Of a stretch of DNA of 64,000 bases, positions 16,702-24,589 are shown in pieces. A program made the translations under genes and the position numbers. Position 1 is the first letter of the stretch. The number at the start of each line of letters is the position of its first letter. The stretch is from DASTFY01 sp963769115 (GTDB lineage Bacteria; Actinomycetota; Acidimicrobiia; Acidimicrobiales; Ilumatobacteraceae), in the NCBI GenBank assembly GCA_963769115.1, contig CAVYKN010000007.1:62001-126000 (forward strand), written 5' to 3'. Below the pieces are notes generated by a model. It was not told the origin of the DNA and searched no databases. It saw only the letters and a program-made list of their open reading frames with translations.

Positions 16702-18092
16702 TGGAACGGCTCTCCACAGGAAACGTACGGCTCGACGAGGTGCTCGGCGGCGGGCTGGTGTTGGATGCGATCACGCTGGTGGTGGGTGCGCCGGGTACGG
16801 GCAAGACGATCCTGTCGGAACAGTGCTTGTTTGCCAACGCCACCCCCGAGCGACCGGGGCTGTATCTCTCGACGGTGTCGGAGCCCTTCGACAAGTTGCT
16901 GCGCTACGGACAGTCGCTGGACTTCTTCGACACCGCGCAGCTCGGGCGGTCCGTGTTCTACGACGATCTCGGCGACGCGTTGCACCAACATGGTCTGCCC
17001 GCCGTGCTCGAACGACTCGACACCCTGATCAAGGCGCATCAGCCGGGCATCGTGGTGATCGACAGCTTCAAGGCGCTCCGGACGTTTGCCACGAGTGATG
17101 CCGAGTTCCGTCGGTTCCTTCATGTGCTCGCCGGCCGACTCACTGTCGTGGCCGTTTCGTCGCTGTGGGTCGGAGAGTACGAGCCTGACGAGGCGACGAA
17201 CTCGCCCGAGTTCGCCGTCGCCGACGCCGTCATCGGTCTCGAGATGCGACGATCGGCTGAGCGATCGGTTCGCTACCTCAGCGTCCGCAAGCTGCGCGGC
17301 GGCGAGTTCTTGTCCGGGGACCACGTGTATCGCATCACCTCCGGCGGACTGGTCGTCTTCCCGCGCCTGGCCGACGTACGCGACGCCACTGCCTACTCGG
17401 CGAACGGTCAAAGGGTGTCGAGCGGCATCGCCGCACTCGACGACGCGCTCGAGGACGGCTACTGGTCCGGTTCCACCACACTCATCGCCGGACCATCCGG
17501 TGCCGGGAAGAGCCTCATGGGTCTGCACTTCGTGTTCGCCGGCGCAGCCCAGGACGAGCCTGGCGTGTTCGTGACGCTGCAGGAGAACCGGCCGCAACTC
17601 GCCCGCGTCATCGGCCGTTTCGGGTGGACCATCGACGACCCCAACGTGACGATCATCGACCGCTCACCGGTCGACCTGTACGTCGACGAACTGGTCTACG
17701 AGTTGCTTGATCAGATCCGGGAAACCGGCGCCCGCCGTCTCGTCGTTGACAGCCTCAACGACCTCATCGTCGCCACACCCGACCCCATGCGCCTCCGCGA
17801 GTTCCTGTACTCACTCGTGCAACGCTGCGCCCGGCTCGGAGTCAGCCTCATGTTCACGTACGAGACCGCGGAACTGTTCCGGATCACCCGTCTCAGCGAA
17901 CTCGGCATGTCCCACATCGCCGACAACGTCGTCCTCCTCCAACACGTCCAAGACGGCTCCCAGATGCGGCGCGCCCTCACCGTGCTCAAGTCCAGAGGAT
18001 CGATGAACTCGGCGGTCATCAGCGAGTTCACCATCTCCACCGAAGGCATCACGCTCGGTCAGCCACTCGACCTTCACCGGTTCTGGGGCTGA
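16701..18092 (+). CDS. Tandem KaiC/RAD55-like ATPase
   Basis: 463 residues with two RecA/KaiC domains. Domain 1 (~1-225) has STGNVRLDEVLGGGL, Walker A GAPGTGKT at 29-36 and Walker B IVVIDS. Domain 2 (~233-463) has SSGIAALDDAL, Walker A GPSGAGKS at 264-271 and RRLVVDSLNDL. The catalytic-Glu pair seen in cyanobacterial KaiC is not obvious, and there is no KaiA or KaiB gene. Known family: oligomeric ATPases and autokinases used as clocks and also as generic signalling switches in non-photosynthetic bacteria. It is coupled to STAS and MerR/receiver genes, suggesting a signal-integration module. Confidence 0.88.
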   Translation: MERLSTGNVRLDEVLGGGLVLDAITLVVGAPGTGKTILSEQCLFANATPERPGLYLSTVSEPFDKLLRYGQSLDFFDTAQLGRSVFYDDLGDALHQHGLPAVLERLDTLIKAHQPGIVVIDSFKALRTFATSDAEFRRFLHVLAGRLTVVAVSSLWVGEYEPDEATNSPEFAVADAVIGLEMRRSAERSVRYLSVRKLRGGEFLSGDHVYRITSGGLVVFPRLADVRDATAYSANGQRVSSGIAALDDALEDGYWSGSTTLIAGPSGAGKSLMGLHFVFAGAAQDEPGVFVTLQENRPQLARVIGRFGWTIDDPNVTIIDRSPVDLYVDELVYELLDQIRETGARRLVVDSLNDLIVATPDPMRLREFLYSLVQRCARLGVSLMFTYETAELFRITRLSELGMSHIADNVVLLQHVQDGSQMRRALTVLKSRGSMNSAVISEFTISTEGITLGQPLDLHRFWG

Positions 18093-18145
18093 CCCGTCAC
18101 CGCACGCTCCTTGGAGGCTCTCGGCTCCAATCTTCTCGGACGAGC

Positions 18146-18418
18146 TCACGGAACTGCCACGGCGACACCGAGAGAGTCGAACGACTTCGCCTGCTCGTGG
18201 GCGTCGGAGTGGCAACCGACGTTCACCAACAACGCGCTGTAGTACACCACGGCTCGCGCCTCGTCATCGAGTCCAGTCCGTTCAGCGACCCGAAGGGCGA
18301 TCAAGCACTGCCGCAGGACATGCTCCATCGGCTGGCTGAAGCCGAGATCGATGCCCAGCGACAGCGCGGCCACGATCTCGGCGAGCCGAACCGGCGGACT
18401 CTCGGGTACGGACGCCAT
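18146..18418 (-). pseudogene. N-terminal fragment of an HD-domain phosphohydrolase
   Basis: 90 residues beginning MASVPESPPVRLAEIVAALS, then LGIDLGFSQPMEHVLRQCLI and YYSALLVNVGCHSDAHEQAK. This matches the start of actinobacterial HD/HD-GYP-type proteins (LGxGQPMEHxLR, YYxALLxxxGCxxDAHE), whose HD motif and LuxR-type end normally follow. Here the sequence stops after SDAHEQAK and the KaiC gene begins. Only the first quarter is kept, so it is probably inactive. Confidence 0.65.
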
Positions 18419-18520
18419 CCAGCCCGACGCTACGGCGTCGAGCCGAAGGAGACATGGGGCCAGCCTTCGCTATCGGGATTGGCACACGGAGCCTGGGCGC
18501 CAGCACCTGCCCTGAGCATC

Positions 18521-19312
18521 TCATTGGCCTTCCTCGAACTCGACGAGCTCGAGGGTGGCCTCGCCACCGGCGACGGTGACGGCGGCGATGAAGCCGACGC
18601 CGGGGGCGTAGCGCTTCTCCTCGACGACGTCGGGTTCGAGCGGTGTCCAGTCCTCGGTCGTGATCACGTCGGTGAAGGAGCCGAACGGCACCGTGGCGTT
18701 CCCGCCGACGGCGAGAACCTCGGCCATGTCCTCGGCCTCCCCGATGTAGAACTCCTGGCGGTAGGCGTCACCAACCTCGGGGTCAGCCGGCATGATCAAG
18801 CCGGGAAGGGCGCCGTCGACGCCGGCCTGGAAGGACCCGGCGGTGGTGGTGACGACTCCGTCCTTGTACTCGGCGGTCTCCTCGCCCAGGTACCAGACGT
18901 TGCCGTCGCGGTCCTGGGTGAAGAAGTCAATCGTGTCCTCGGCGAGCTCGCCGGCGATGTAGGCCCGGTCCCTGACGACGACGGCGTCGATGCCCATGAT
19001 CCGGCGGGTGTCGGCGAGCACCTCGACTTCGATGCGTTCGGCCTCGCCGTCGGAGGTGCCCTCGTAGGTCCACCGCGCTCCGACCGGGAGGGGGAAGTAC
19101 GGGTTGTCGACGACGGCGACGGCGTCCTGGGCGCGAAGGGTGGGCCGGTAGTCGCCGCCGTCGCCGGGGTCGACGACCGGGCCGGTGACGACAGTGGTCG
19201 TGGCCACGTTCGTCGCGGCCGGAGGGGCGAGGTCGTCGCTGCCGCACGCCGCGCCGGTGAGGGCGAGAAGGTAGGCAGCCAAGAGGAGAGTGATCCGTTC
19301 CATGGCGCCCAC
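18521..19312 (-). CDS. Predicted secreted lipoprotein
   Basis: 263 residues (or from ATG 19303). A signal peptide ends in the lipobox LTGAAC with the lipidated cysteine at residue 23, followed by a Thr/Pro-rich linker. The mature part begins VVDNPYFPLPVGARWTYEG, a pattern of extracellular actinobacterial proteins of unknown function, and is rich in acidic and beta-prone segments. It is transcribed divergently from a two-component system; the shared ~80 bp holds GTTCAGC repeats, so this gene is a likely target of that regulator. A role in cell-envelope sensing is an inference. Confidence 0.82.
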   Translation of the reverse strand: MGAMERITLLLAAYLLALTGAACGSDDLAPPAATNVATTTVVTGPVVDPGDGGDYRPTLRAQDAVAVVDNPYFPLPVGARWTYEGTSDGEAERIEVEVLADTRRIMGIDAVVVRDRAYIAGELAEDTIDFFTQDRDGNVWYLGEETAEYKDGVVTTTAGSFQAGVDGALPGLIMPADPEVGDAYRQEFYIGEAEDMAEVLAVGGNATVPFGSFTDVITTEDWTPLEPDVVEEKRYAPGVGFIAAVTVAGGEATLELVEFEEGQ

Positions 19313-19326
19313 CCTCGCCGCGGGGC

Positions 19327-19376
19327 GCTGAACCCAGCCTGAGCGTCACCTGGCGGGCGTTCAGCGCCGGTTCAGC
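19327..19376. promoter_or_regulatory. Putative response-regulator operator in divergent promoter
   Basis: GTTCAGC occurs at 19359-19365 and again at 19370-19376, a direct repeat with 11-bp period; an inverted copy, GCTGAAC, is at 19327-19333. Tandem half-sites one helical turn apart are the normal binding pattern of OmpR/PhoB-type winged-helix regulators. The site sits between the lipoprotein start and the response-regulator GTG at 19393, so it could control both. Confidence 0.5.
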
Positions 19377-19392
19377 TCGCCCGGCAACACTT

Positions 19393-20082
19393 GTGGGCAC
19401 TGTGAAGCTGCTGCTCGTCGAGGACGACGCCAAGATCGCGTCCGCCGTCGCCCGGGGCCTGACGGCCGAGGGCTTCACGGTCGTCACGGCGTCCGACGGC
19501 GCGGAGGGGCTATGGATGGCCCAGGAAGGCAGCTACGACGCCATCGTCCTCGACCTCATGCTCCCGGGGCGCAACGGCTTCCAGGTCTGCGCCGAGCTGC
19601 GGGCCGCCGGGGACTGGACGCCGATCCTCATGCTGACCGCCAAGGACGGGGAGCTCGATGAGGCCGAGGCGCTCGACACCGGCGCTGACGATTACCTCAC
19701 GAAGCCGTTCTCGTACCCGGTGCTGGTTGCTCGGGTCCATGCCCTGCTCCGTCGCAGCGCCAGCCGACACCCGACCCCCACCGCCGTGGGAGACCTCCGC
19801 GTCGACCCAGCCGCCCGAAGGGTGTTCCGAGGCGACGTCGAGGTGCCGCTGACCGCCCGCGAGCACGATGTCGTTGAGCTGCTGGTGCGCAGGGCCGGCG
19901 AGGTGCAGTCGAAGACCGACATCCTCGCCGCCGTGTGGGATGACGACTTCGACGGTGACCCCAACATCGTCGAGGTCTATGTCCGGCGCTTGCGCCGCAA
20001 GCTCGACGAACCCTTTGGGCGCCGGTCGATCGAGACGGTGCGTGGCGCCGGCTACCGGCTGGTCGACGATGCCGGGAGCTGA
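19393..20082 (+). CDS. OmpR-family response regulator
   Basis: 229 residues. The receiver domain (~1-120) has the acidic pair in LLLVEDDAK, phospho-acceptor D54 in IVLDLMLPG, and the Lys in YLTKPFSYP. The C-terminal winged helix (~130-225) contains LTAREHDVVELLVRRAGEV and ends TVRGAGYRLV. It activates or represses promoters upon phosphorylation by the kinase encoded next, whose start overlaps this gene by 14 bp. Starts are GTG 19393 or GTG 19402. An operator-like repeat lies directly upstream. Confidence 0.93.
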   Translation: MGTVKLLLVEDDAKIASAVARGLTAEGFTVVTASDGAEGLWMAQEGSYDAIVLDLMLPGRNGFQVCAELRAAGDWTPILMLTAKDGELDEAEALDTGADDYLTKPFSYPVLVARVHALLRRSASRHPTPTAVGDLRVDPAARRVFRGDVEVPLTAREHDVVELLVRRAGEVQSKTDILAAVWDDDFDGDPNIVEVYVRRLRRKLDEPFGRRSIETVRGAGYRLVDDAGS

Positions 20083-21421
20083 GCTGCGACGCCCGGGGCG
20101 CTGGTCAGTCAGGGTCAGGGTCACCGCGGTGGCGTCCCTCGTGGTGCTGGTCGTGCTGGCTGCTGCTGCCTTCGCCGTCGTCAGGGCTCAGGAGCGGACC
20201 CTGCTCGAGAACCAGAAGGAGGCCCTCGGGCGGGCGGCCGCGGACCTGTTGGCCGTCACCGACGAGGGCGAGGCTGGCGGGGTGCTGGCCGGCTTCGGCG
20301 ACGACGACGCCGCCTACCTGGTTCTCGACGACCAAGGCAATGTCATGGCGGCGTCCGCCAACGCCGGCGACGGGGCCGCGCTCGCAAGGCTGGCGCCGGT
20401 CAGCGGATCTGTCACCCGTCAGGTTGAGTCCTTACCCTTTGACGGTGCCCGGTTCCTGGTGCGTGCCGAGGTGGTCGACAGACCCGGCGGTCGTCGCACC
20501 GTCGTCGTCGCTGCCACCCTCGACGACATCGAGGAGGCCACGGTCGCGTTGCGGAACGCCTTCACCGTCGTCGTACCAGTCCTCACCATGGCTCTTGCCG
20601 CGCTCTTGTGGGTGGTGGTCGGCCGATCGTTGCGGCCTGTCGAGGCGATCCGCGCCGAGGTCGAGGACATTGGCGGGCATGGCCTCGACCGCCGGGTCCC
20701 TGTGCCTCCGGGCGACGACGAGGTTGCCCGCCTGGCCCGCACCATGAACGGGATGCTTGAACGCATCGAGAAGGCCTCCGACCGCCAACGCCGGTTCGTC
20801 GCCGATGCCGCCCACGAGCTACGGACGCCCCTGACCCGCATGCGGACGGAGCTCGAGGTCGACCTGGCCCACCCGGGCAGCGCCGATTCGGTGGCGACCG
20901 AGGCCAGCGTGCTGGCCGAGGTCGAGGGCCTCCAGCGTCTCGTCGTCGACTTGCTCGACCTGGCGCGCTCCGACGCCGCCATCGCACCGCAGTCTGTCGC
21001 GCTCGACCGGCTGGTGGTTGACGTGGTGGAGGCCGCCCGCCCCGACGCCACCACGGCGATCGAGACGATGGTCGACCCGGTCACGGTGAAAGGCGACGCA
21101 CCGGCCCTCCGGCGGCTCGTCGGAAACCTCCTCGAGAATGCTGTCCGCCACGGATCCGACTGCGTGGTGCTCACACTCCGGGCCGAGCACGAGTTTGCCG
21201 AACTGGCGGTGACCGACGACGGCCCGGGGATCCCGCCGGCCGAAGCCGAGCGGGTCTTCGAGCGGTTCACCCGTCTCGATCCGGCGCGCGCCCGGGACGA
21301 CGGCGGCGCTGGCCTCGGCTTGGCCATCGCCCGCGCGGTCGCTGAGGCTCACGGGGGCAGCATCGCTGTCGACGTGGAGCACGTCGGCGGCGCCCGCCTG
21401 GTGGCGCGCCTGCCGATCTGA
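20069..21421 (+). CDS. Two-component sensor histidine kinase
   Basis: 450 residues. Membrane helices at ~15-38 and ~172-192 bracket a ~130-residue extracellular sensor domain. A HAMP-like linker follows, then the phosphorylated H249 in DAAHELRTPLTR, the N box LVGNLLENAVRHG, G1 DDGPGI and G2 GAGLGLAIARAVAEAHGG. Family: HATPase_c/HisKA kinases of the OmpR-partner type. It overlaps the response-regulator gene and probably senses an envelope signal related to the divergently encoded lipoprotein (inference). Confidence 0.92.
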   Translation: MPGAELRRPGRWSVRVRVTAVASLVVLVVLAAAAFAVVRAQERTLLENQKEALGRAAADLLAVTDEGEAGGVLAGFGDDDAAYLVLDDQGNVMAASANAGDGAALARLAPVSGSVTRQVESLPFDGARFLVRAEVVDRPGGRRTVVVAATLDDIEEATVALRNAFTVVVPVLTMALAALLWVVVGRSLRPVEAIRAEVEDIGGHGLDRRVPVPPGDDEVARLARTMNGMLERIEKASDRQRRFVADAAHELRTPLTRMRTELEVDLAHPGSADSVATEASVLAEVEGLQRLVVDLLDLARSDAAIAPQSVALDRLVVDVVEAARPDATTAIETMVDPVTVKGDAPALRRLVGNLLENAVRHGSDCVVLTLRAEHEFAELAVTDDGPGIPPAEAERVFERFTRLDPARARDDGGAGLGLAIARAVAEAHGGSIAVDVEHVGGARLVARLPI

Positions 21422-21440
21422 CTCGCGCGATGGCAGATAC

Positions 21441-22673
21441 GTGAAAGCGTCCTCGTCACCGCCGACAGGCGACAGCCGACAGCTGCTCGCCACCAGGGGC
21501 GTGCGCGCACTGGTCGACGGCACGGTCGCCACCGTCCTGCCGGCCTATCTCATCGTCCGAGGCCTGAATCCGACCGAGGTGGGAGCGGTCATCACTGCGA
21601 CGCTCCTGGGATCCGCGGTCGTCACTCTCTTCCTCGGCCTCCGAGGTGGCCACTTGGACCGCGTCCGCCTCCTTCAGGTCGTTGCGCTGCTGATGATCGC
21701 GACGGGGGTGGCCTTCGGCCTGGCCGCATCGTTCGCGGTACTCGTCGTGATCGCGGCCGTCGGCACGCTCAACCCATCGGGAGGCGACGTGAGTCCCTTC
21801 CTCCCGATCGAGCAGTCGCTGCTGCCCGACACGGTGTTGCCCGAGCGCCGCACGCACGTGTTCGCGCGCTACTCCCTCGTCGCATCGCTCGCGGGATCGT
21901 TCGGCGCGCTGGCCGCCGGGTTGCCTGAGATGCTCACCGAGCACACGGATGCGACTGAGCTCGAGTCGCTCCAAGCCGTCTTCTTCGCGTACGCGATGGC
22001 CGGAGTGGTGATCGTCTTCCTCTACCGCCGGCTGCGACCGCGTCCGCCGATCGACCTGGCCGAGGGCGCGCGCCACGGGCTGCACAAGTCGCGCGCCATC
22101 GTGTTCCGCCTGGCGGGACTGTTCGCGGTGGACTCCCTCGGCGGGGGCTTCACCGGCCAGGCGATCATCGTCCTCTGGCTGTCGCTCCGCTACGACATGT
22201 CCACCGCGACGGCGGGTGCGGTCTTCTTCTGGAGCGGGCTGCTCACGGCCAGCTCGGCGCTGCTCGCACCCCGGATCGCGGGCCGCATCGGGCTGATCCG
22301 CACGATGGTGTACACGCACCTGCCCGCCAACGCACTGGTGATCAGCGCCGCGCTCATGCCGACCGTCGAGCTGGCCGTTGCATGCCTCCTGGCCCGGGCA
22401 CTGCTGTCGCAGATGGACGTGCCCGCGCGCACGTCGTATGTGATGGCCGTGGTGGAGCCGGAGGAGCGGGCAGCGGCCGCCAGCGTCACGAACGTTCCCC
22501 GCAGCCTGGCCGGCGCCCTCCCGCCGCTCCTCGCCGGCTGGATGCTCACGCAGACGAGCTTCGGGTTGCCGCTGATCATCGGCGGGACGCTGAAGGCCGC
22601 CTACGACCTCGCGCTCCTGCGACTGTTCCGGGACGTCCGCCCGCCCGAAGAGCTCCGTGCCGCCGATCGGTAG
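21441..22673 (+). CDS. Major facilitator superfamily transporter
   Basis: 410 residues with about 12 hydrophobic segments, the standard MFS length. The loop between helices 2 and 3 carries GLRGGHLDRVRLL, a relaxed form of the GxLxDRxGRR motif. A soluble His/Lys-containing loop near residue 210 divides the halves. The GTG start is 20 bp after the kinase gene, so it may be the third gene of that operon. Distant relatives include uncharacterised MFS exporters; the substrate is unknown. Confidence 0.8.
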   Translation: MKASSSPPTGDSRQLLATRGVRALVDGTVATVLPAYLIVRGLNPTEVGAVITATLLGSAVVTLFLGLRGGHLDRVRLLQVVALLMIATGVAFGLAASFAVLVVIAAVGTLNPSGGDVSPFLPIEQSLLPDTVLPERRTHVFARYSLVASLAGSFGALAAGLPEMLTEHTDATELESLQAVFFAYAMAGVVIVFLYRRLRPRPPIDLAEGARHGLHKSRAIVFRLAGLFAVDSLGGGFTGQAIIVLWLSLRYDMSTATAGAVFFWSGLLTASSALLAPRIAGRIGLIRTMVYTHLPANALVISAALMPTVELAVACLLARALLSQMDVPARTSYVMAVVEPEERAAAASVTNVPRSLAGALPPLLAGWMLTQTSFGLPLIIGGTLKAAYDLALLRLFRDVRPPEELRAADR

Positions 22674-22709
22674 GTCCCGGAGGGTGGCCCGCAGCCGTCG
22701 AGGCCGAGC

Positions 22710-23054
22710 TTGCGCCCAAGATCGCTCGCGCTCTCCATCCTCGCGATGACGGCCGGACTGCTGCGCGGCGAATCCCGCCACGAGCTCCGCACCCTCCACG
22801 CCGTCGGTGCCACCGGGCGCATCCGCCGGGCCATCACCGCATCGACCTGCGGCGTGCTCGCTCTCGCCGGCGCCGCCCTCGCCGTCGTGATCTCGTACGC
22901 CGCACTGCTCGCCGGCTACTGGCCCGAGACCGACCGGCTCGCCGACGTGCCCGTCGCCCACCTGACGACGCTCACCGTCGGGCTGCCCCTCCTAGCCGGC
23001 GGCCTCGCGTGGATACTCAGCGGCCGAGCCGGAACCGACGTGAGATCGGGGTGA
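22710..23054 (+). pseudogene. C-terminal fragment of an FtsX-like ABC permease
   Basis: 114 residues: a first hydrophobic stretch, then GESRHELRTLHAVGATGRIR and two further helices, with VPVAHLTTLTVGLPLLAGG near the end. The ESRxxLxTLxAVGA cytoplasmic motif and the last two helices are typical of the very C-terminus of FtsX/MacB permeases. The extracellular domain, first helices and partner ATPase are missing. It is a deletion remnant, and its end overlaps the convergent PAP2 gene. Confidence 0.6.
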
Positions 23055-23858
23055 TGGGAGCGACTTGTTGACCTTCGGGTTCGGGCGTGTCGCGCCATGG
23101 CGACGGGCCCCGATGAGGATCCGGACAGCGGCGCCGCAGGCCACGCCGACGGCCGCACCGCCAACGACGTCGAGCGGGAGATGCGCCCCGACATAGACAC
23201 GGGCGAACGCGACGGCAACCGCCACCCCCCAGATGACGATTCGCGTCCTCGGTCCGAGCCACATCGTCGCCACGGTGACGACCGCGAAGGCGACTGCGGC
23301 GTGCCCGGACACGTAACCAAAGCCGCCGACGTGGCCGCCTCGTTGGTGGAGGTCGTCCAGCACATCACCCGGGCGCCCGCGCTGCACGACGTCCTTCACC
23401 GCCCTTGCGACGAGGTACGCGCCGAGTCCGGCAACCGCGAGCCCGATGGCCAGGCGATACCGGCGGAACGCGAGAGCCAGGAGCGAGGCGACGAGAATGG
23501 CGACGACGTTGCCCGCTTGCATGACCACCGCGGTTGGCCAGTAGAGCGCATCGGGGAGATCGTTGACCCAACGGAAGACGTGTCGCTCTGCTCCGGAGAT
23601 CTCGCCGTGCTGAGCGGGGACGGCGGACACGGCCAGGAGGACGAGGGCCGAGACGAGTAGCAGCAACTCAGCGCGGTGTCGTTGTTCGTAGTCGGGTGTG
23701 AGGTCGGTCGGGATGCTCAACGGCCGAACATTGGCAGGTGTAGTCGGCAGGGTCCCACTCGAGCTCGTCCTGATTGCGCAACGACGACCGCCCGATCCCA
23801 CGCCACAGGCGGTGCCGACCCGATTCGTGGTCGAGATCCCAGCGCTACCGGTATGCAC
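22992..23858 (-). CDS. PAP2-family membrane phosphatase
   Basis: Up to 288 residues. The three phosphatase motifs are complete: KDVVQRGRP (KxxxxxxRP), YVSGHAAVA (PSGH-like, here VSGH) and RVYVGAHLPLDVVGG with the catalytic histidine. About six membrane helices are present. Family: phosphatidic acid or undecaprenyl-diphosphate phosphatases of the cytoplasmic membrane. The GTG at 23858 directly follows the stop of the upstream PepSY gene (TGAGTG). The first ~45 residues are not conserved, so a start near 23720 is possible. The C-terminal tail past 23060 overlaps the FtsX fragment. Confidence 0.85.
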   Translation of the reverse strand: MHTGSAGISTTNRVGTACGVGSGGRRCAIRTSSSGTLPTTPANVRPLSIPTDLTPDYEQRHRAELLLLVSALVLLAVSAVPAQHGEISGAERHVFRWVNDLPDALYWPTAVVMQAGNVVAILVASLLALAFRRYRLAIGLAVAGLGAYLVARAVKDVVQRGRPGDVLDDLHQRGGHVGGFGYVSGHAAVAFAVVTVATMWLGPRTRIVIWGVAVAVAFARVYVGAHLPLDVVGGAAVGVACGAAVRILIGARRHGATRPNPKVNKSLPSPRSHVGSGSAAEYPREAAG

Positions 23859-24191
23859 TCAGTCGGCGGCGCCGTCCGACGAGTCCTCGTGATCGACCTT
23901 GTCGGACACCACGGCGAAGCCCTCGTCGAGCTGGACGTCGATCTGGGTGCCGTCGTCAAGGGTCACCTCGACCTCGTAGTAGCTCTCCTCGTCACCCACC
24001 TCCGTGCCCGTGACTCTGCCTCCACCGGCGTGCGCGAGCGCCGTCTCACTGGCCCGTACCAGAGCATCGCCCGTGATCGGCTCGCCGCTACCGTCGTCTC
24101 CCGCTGTGGTGGCGACGGCAACTCCGGCGCCGATCCCGAGCGACACCGCGACCGCAGCAATGCCTCCGATGACCTTGGTTCGCGTTCTCAT
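23859..24191 (-). CDS. Secreted or anchored PepSY-domain protein
   Basis: 110 residues. The chosen ATG at 24191 has AAGGGAGCAGG just before it. MRTRTKVIGGIAAVAVSLGI is a signal or anchor segment. The remainder, ITGDALVRASETALAHAGGG, TGTEVGDEESYYEVEVTL and DDGTQIDVQLDEGFAVV, fits the PepSY fold (helix then YxVxVxxxDG). PepSY domains inhibit proteases or modulate periplasmic enzymes. It is directly followed by the PAP2 gene (TGAGTG), so the two are coupled. Confidence 0.8.
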   Translation of the reverse strand: MRTRTKVIGGIAAVAVSLGIGAGVAVATTAGDDGSGEPITGDALVRASETALAHAGGGRVTGTEVGDEESYYEVEVTLDDGTQIDVQLDEGFAVVSDKVDHEDSSDGAAD

Positions 24192-24589
24192 CCTGCTCCC
24201 TTCAGCTCGCCAGTTGCTTCGTGCCCGATCATCGCGATTCGGGCCTGAACCCTGGCTGACTCCCGAGTCCGGGCTTCGGACCTGGAGTCGACCATCAGCG
24301 CCACGCGTGCCCGATCCTGACGACGCGGACCTGGAGACCGCGATGGCTCGATCTCCTAGACTCGGGCGCACTGGAGTGACGGGAGCCCAGTATCGAGGCG
24401 TATGTCGATGAGGAGGGGAATTGCTGAGCTGTCATACGACGACCGCGCCGCGCGCCTCGCGGCGCTGAAGCGAGAGACGATGGGGCCGGAGTACTCGGTG
24501 CCAGCAGACTCCTCGACCGGTTGACCAGGCCTTACGCCGGGATCCCTGCTCGGAACACCCGATGAGACTGACCCGAGCCCACCTGGCCG
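24192..24589. other. Intergenic region with one possible 40-residue frame
   Basis: No confident gene. A small plus-strand frame at 24402-24524 encodes 40 residues beginning MSMRRGIAELSYDD and rich in Arg/Ala; it has no recognised family and no good ribosome site. The region should contain the promoters of the divergent PepSY gene and of the cyclase gene at 24590. No strong palindrome or terminator was seen. Confidence 0.35.

Noticed and set aside
18197..19342. Plus-strand frame across the HD fragment and lipoprotein
   Set aside because: The minus strand encodes a lipobox protein and an HD-type start; the plus frame has only Gly/Val/Asp-rich sequence.
24402..24524. Small 40-residue gene
   Set aside because: No ribosome site, no recognised family and an ordinary composition; recorded only as a possibility inside the intergenic entry.
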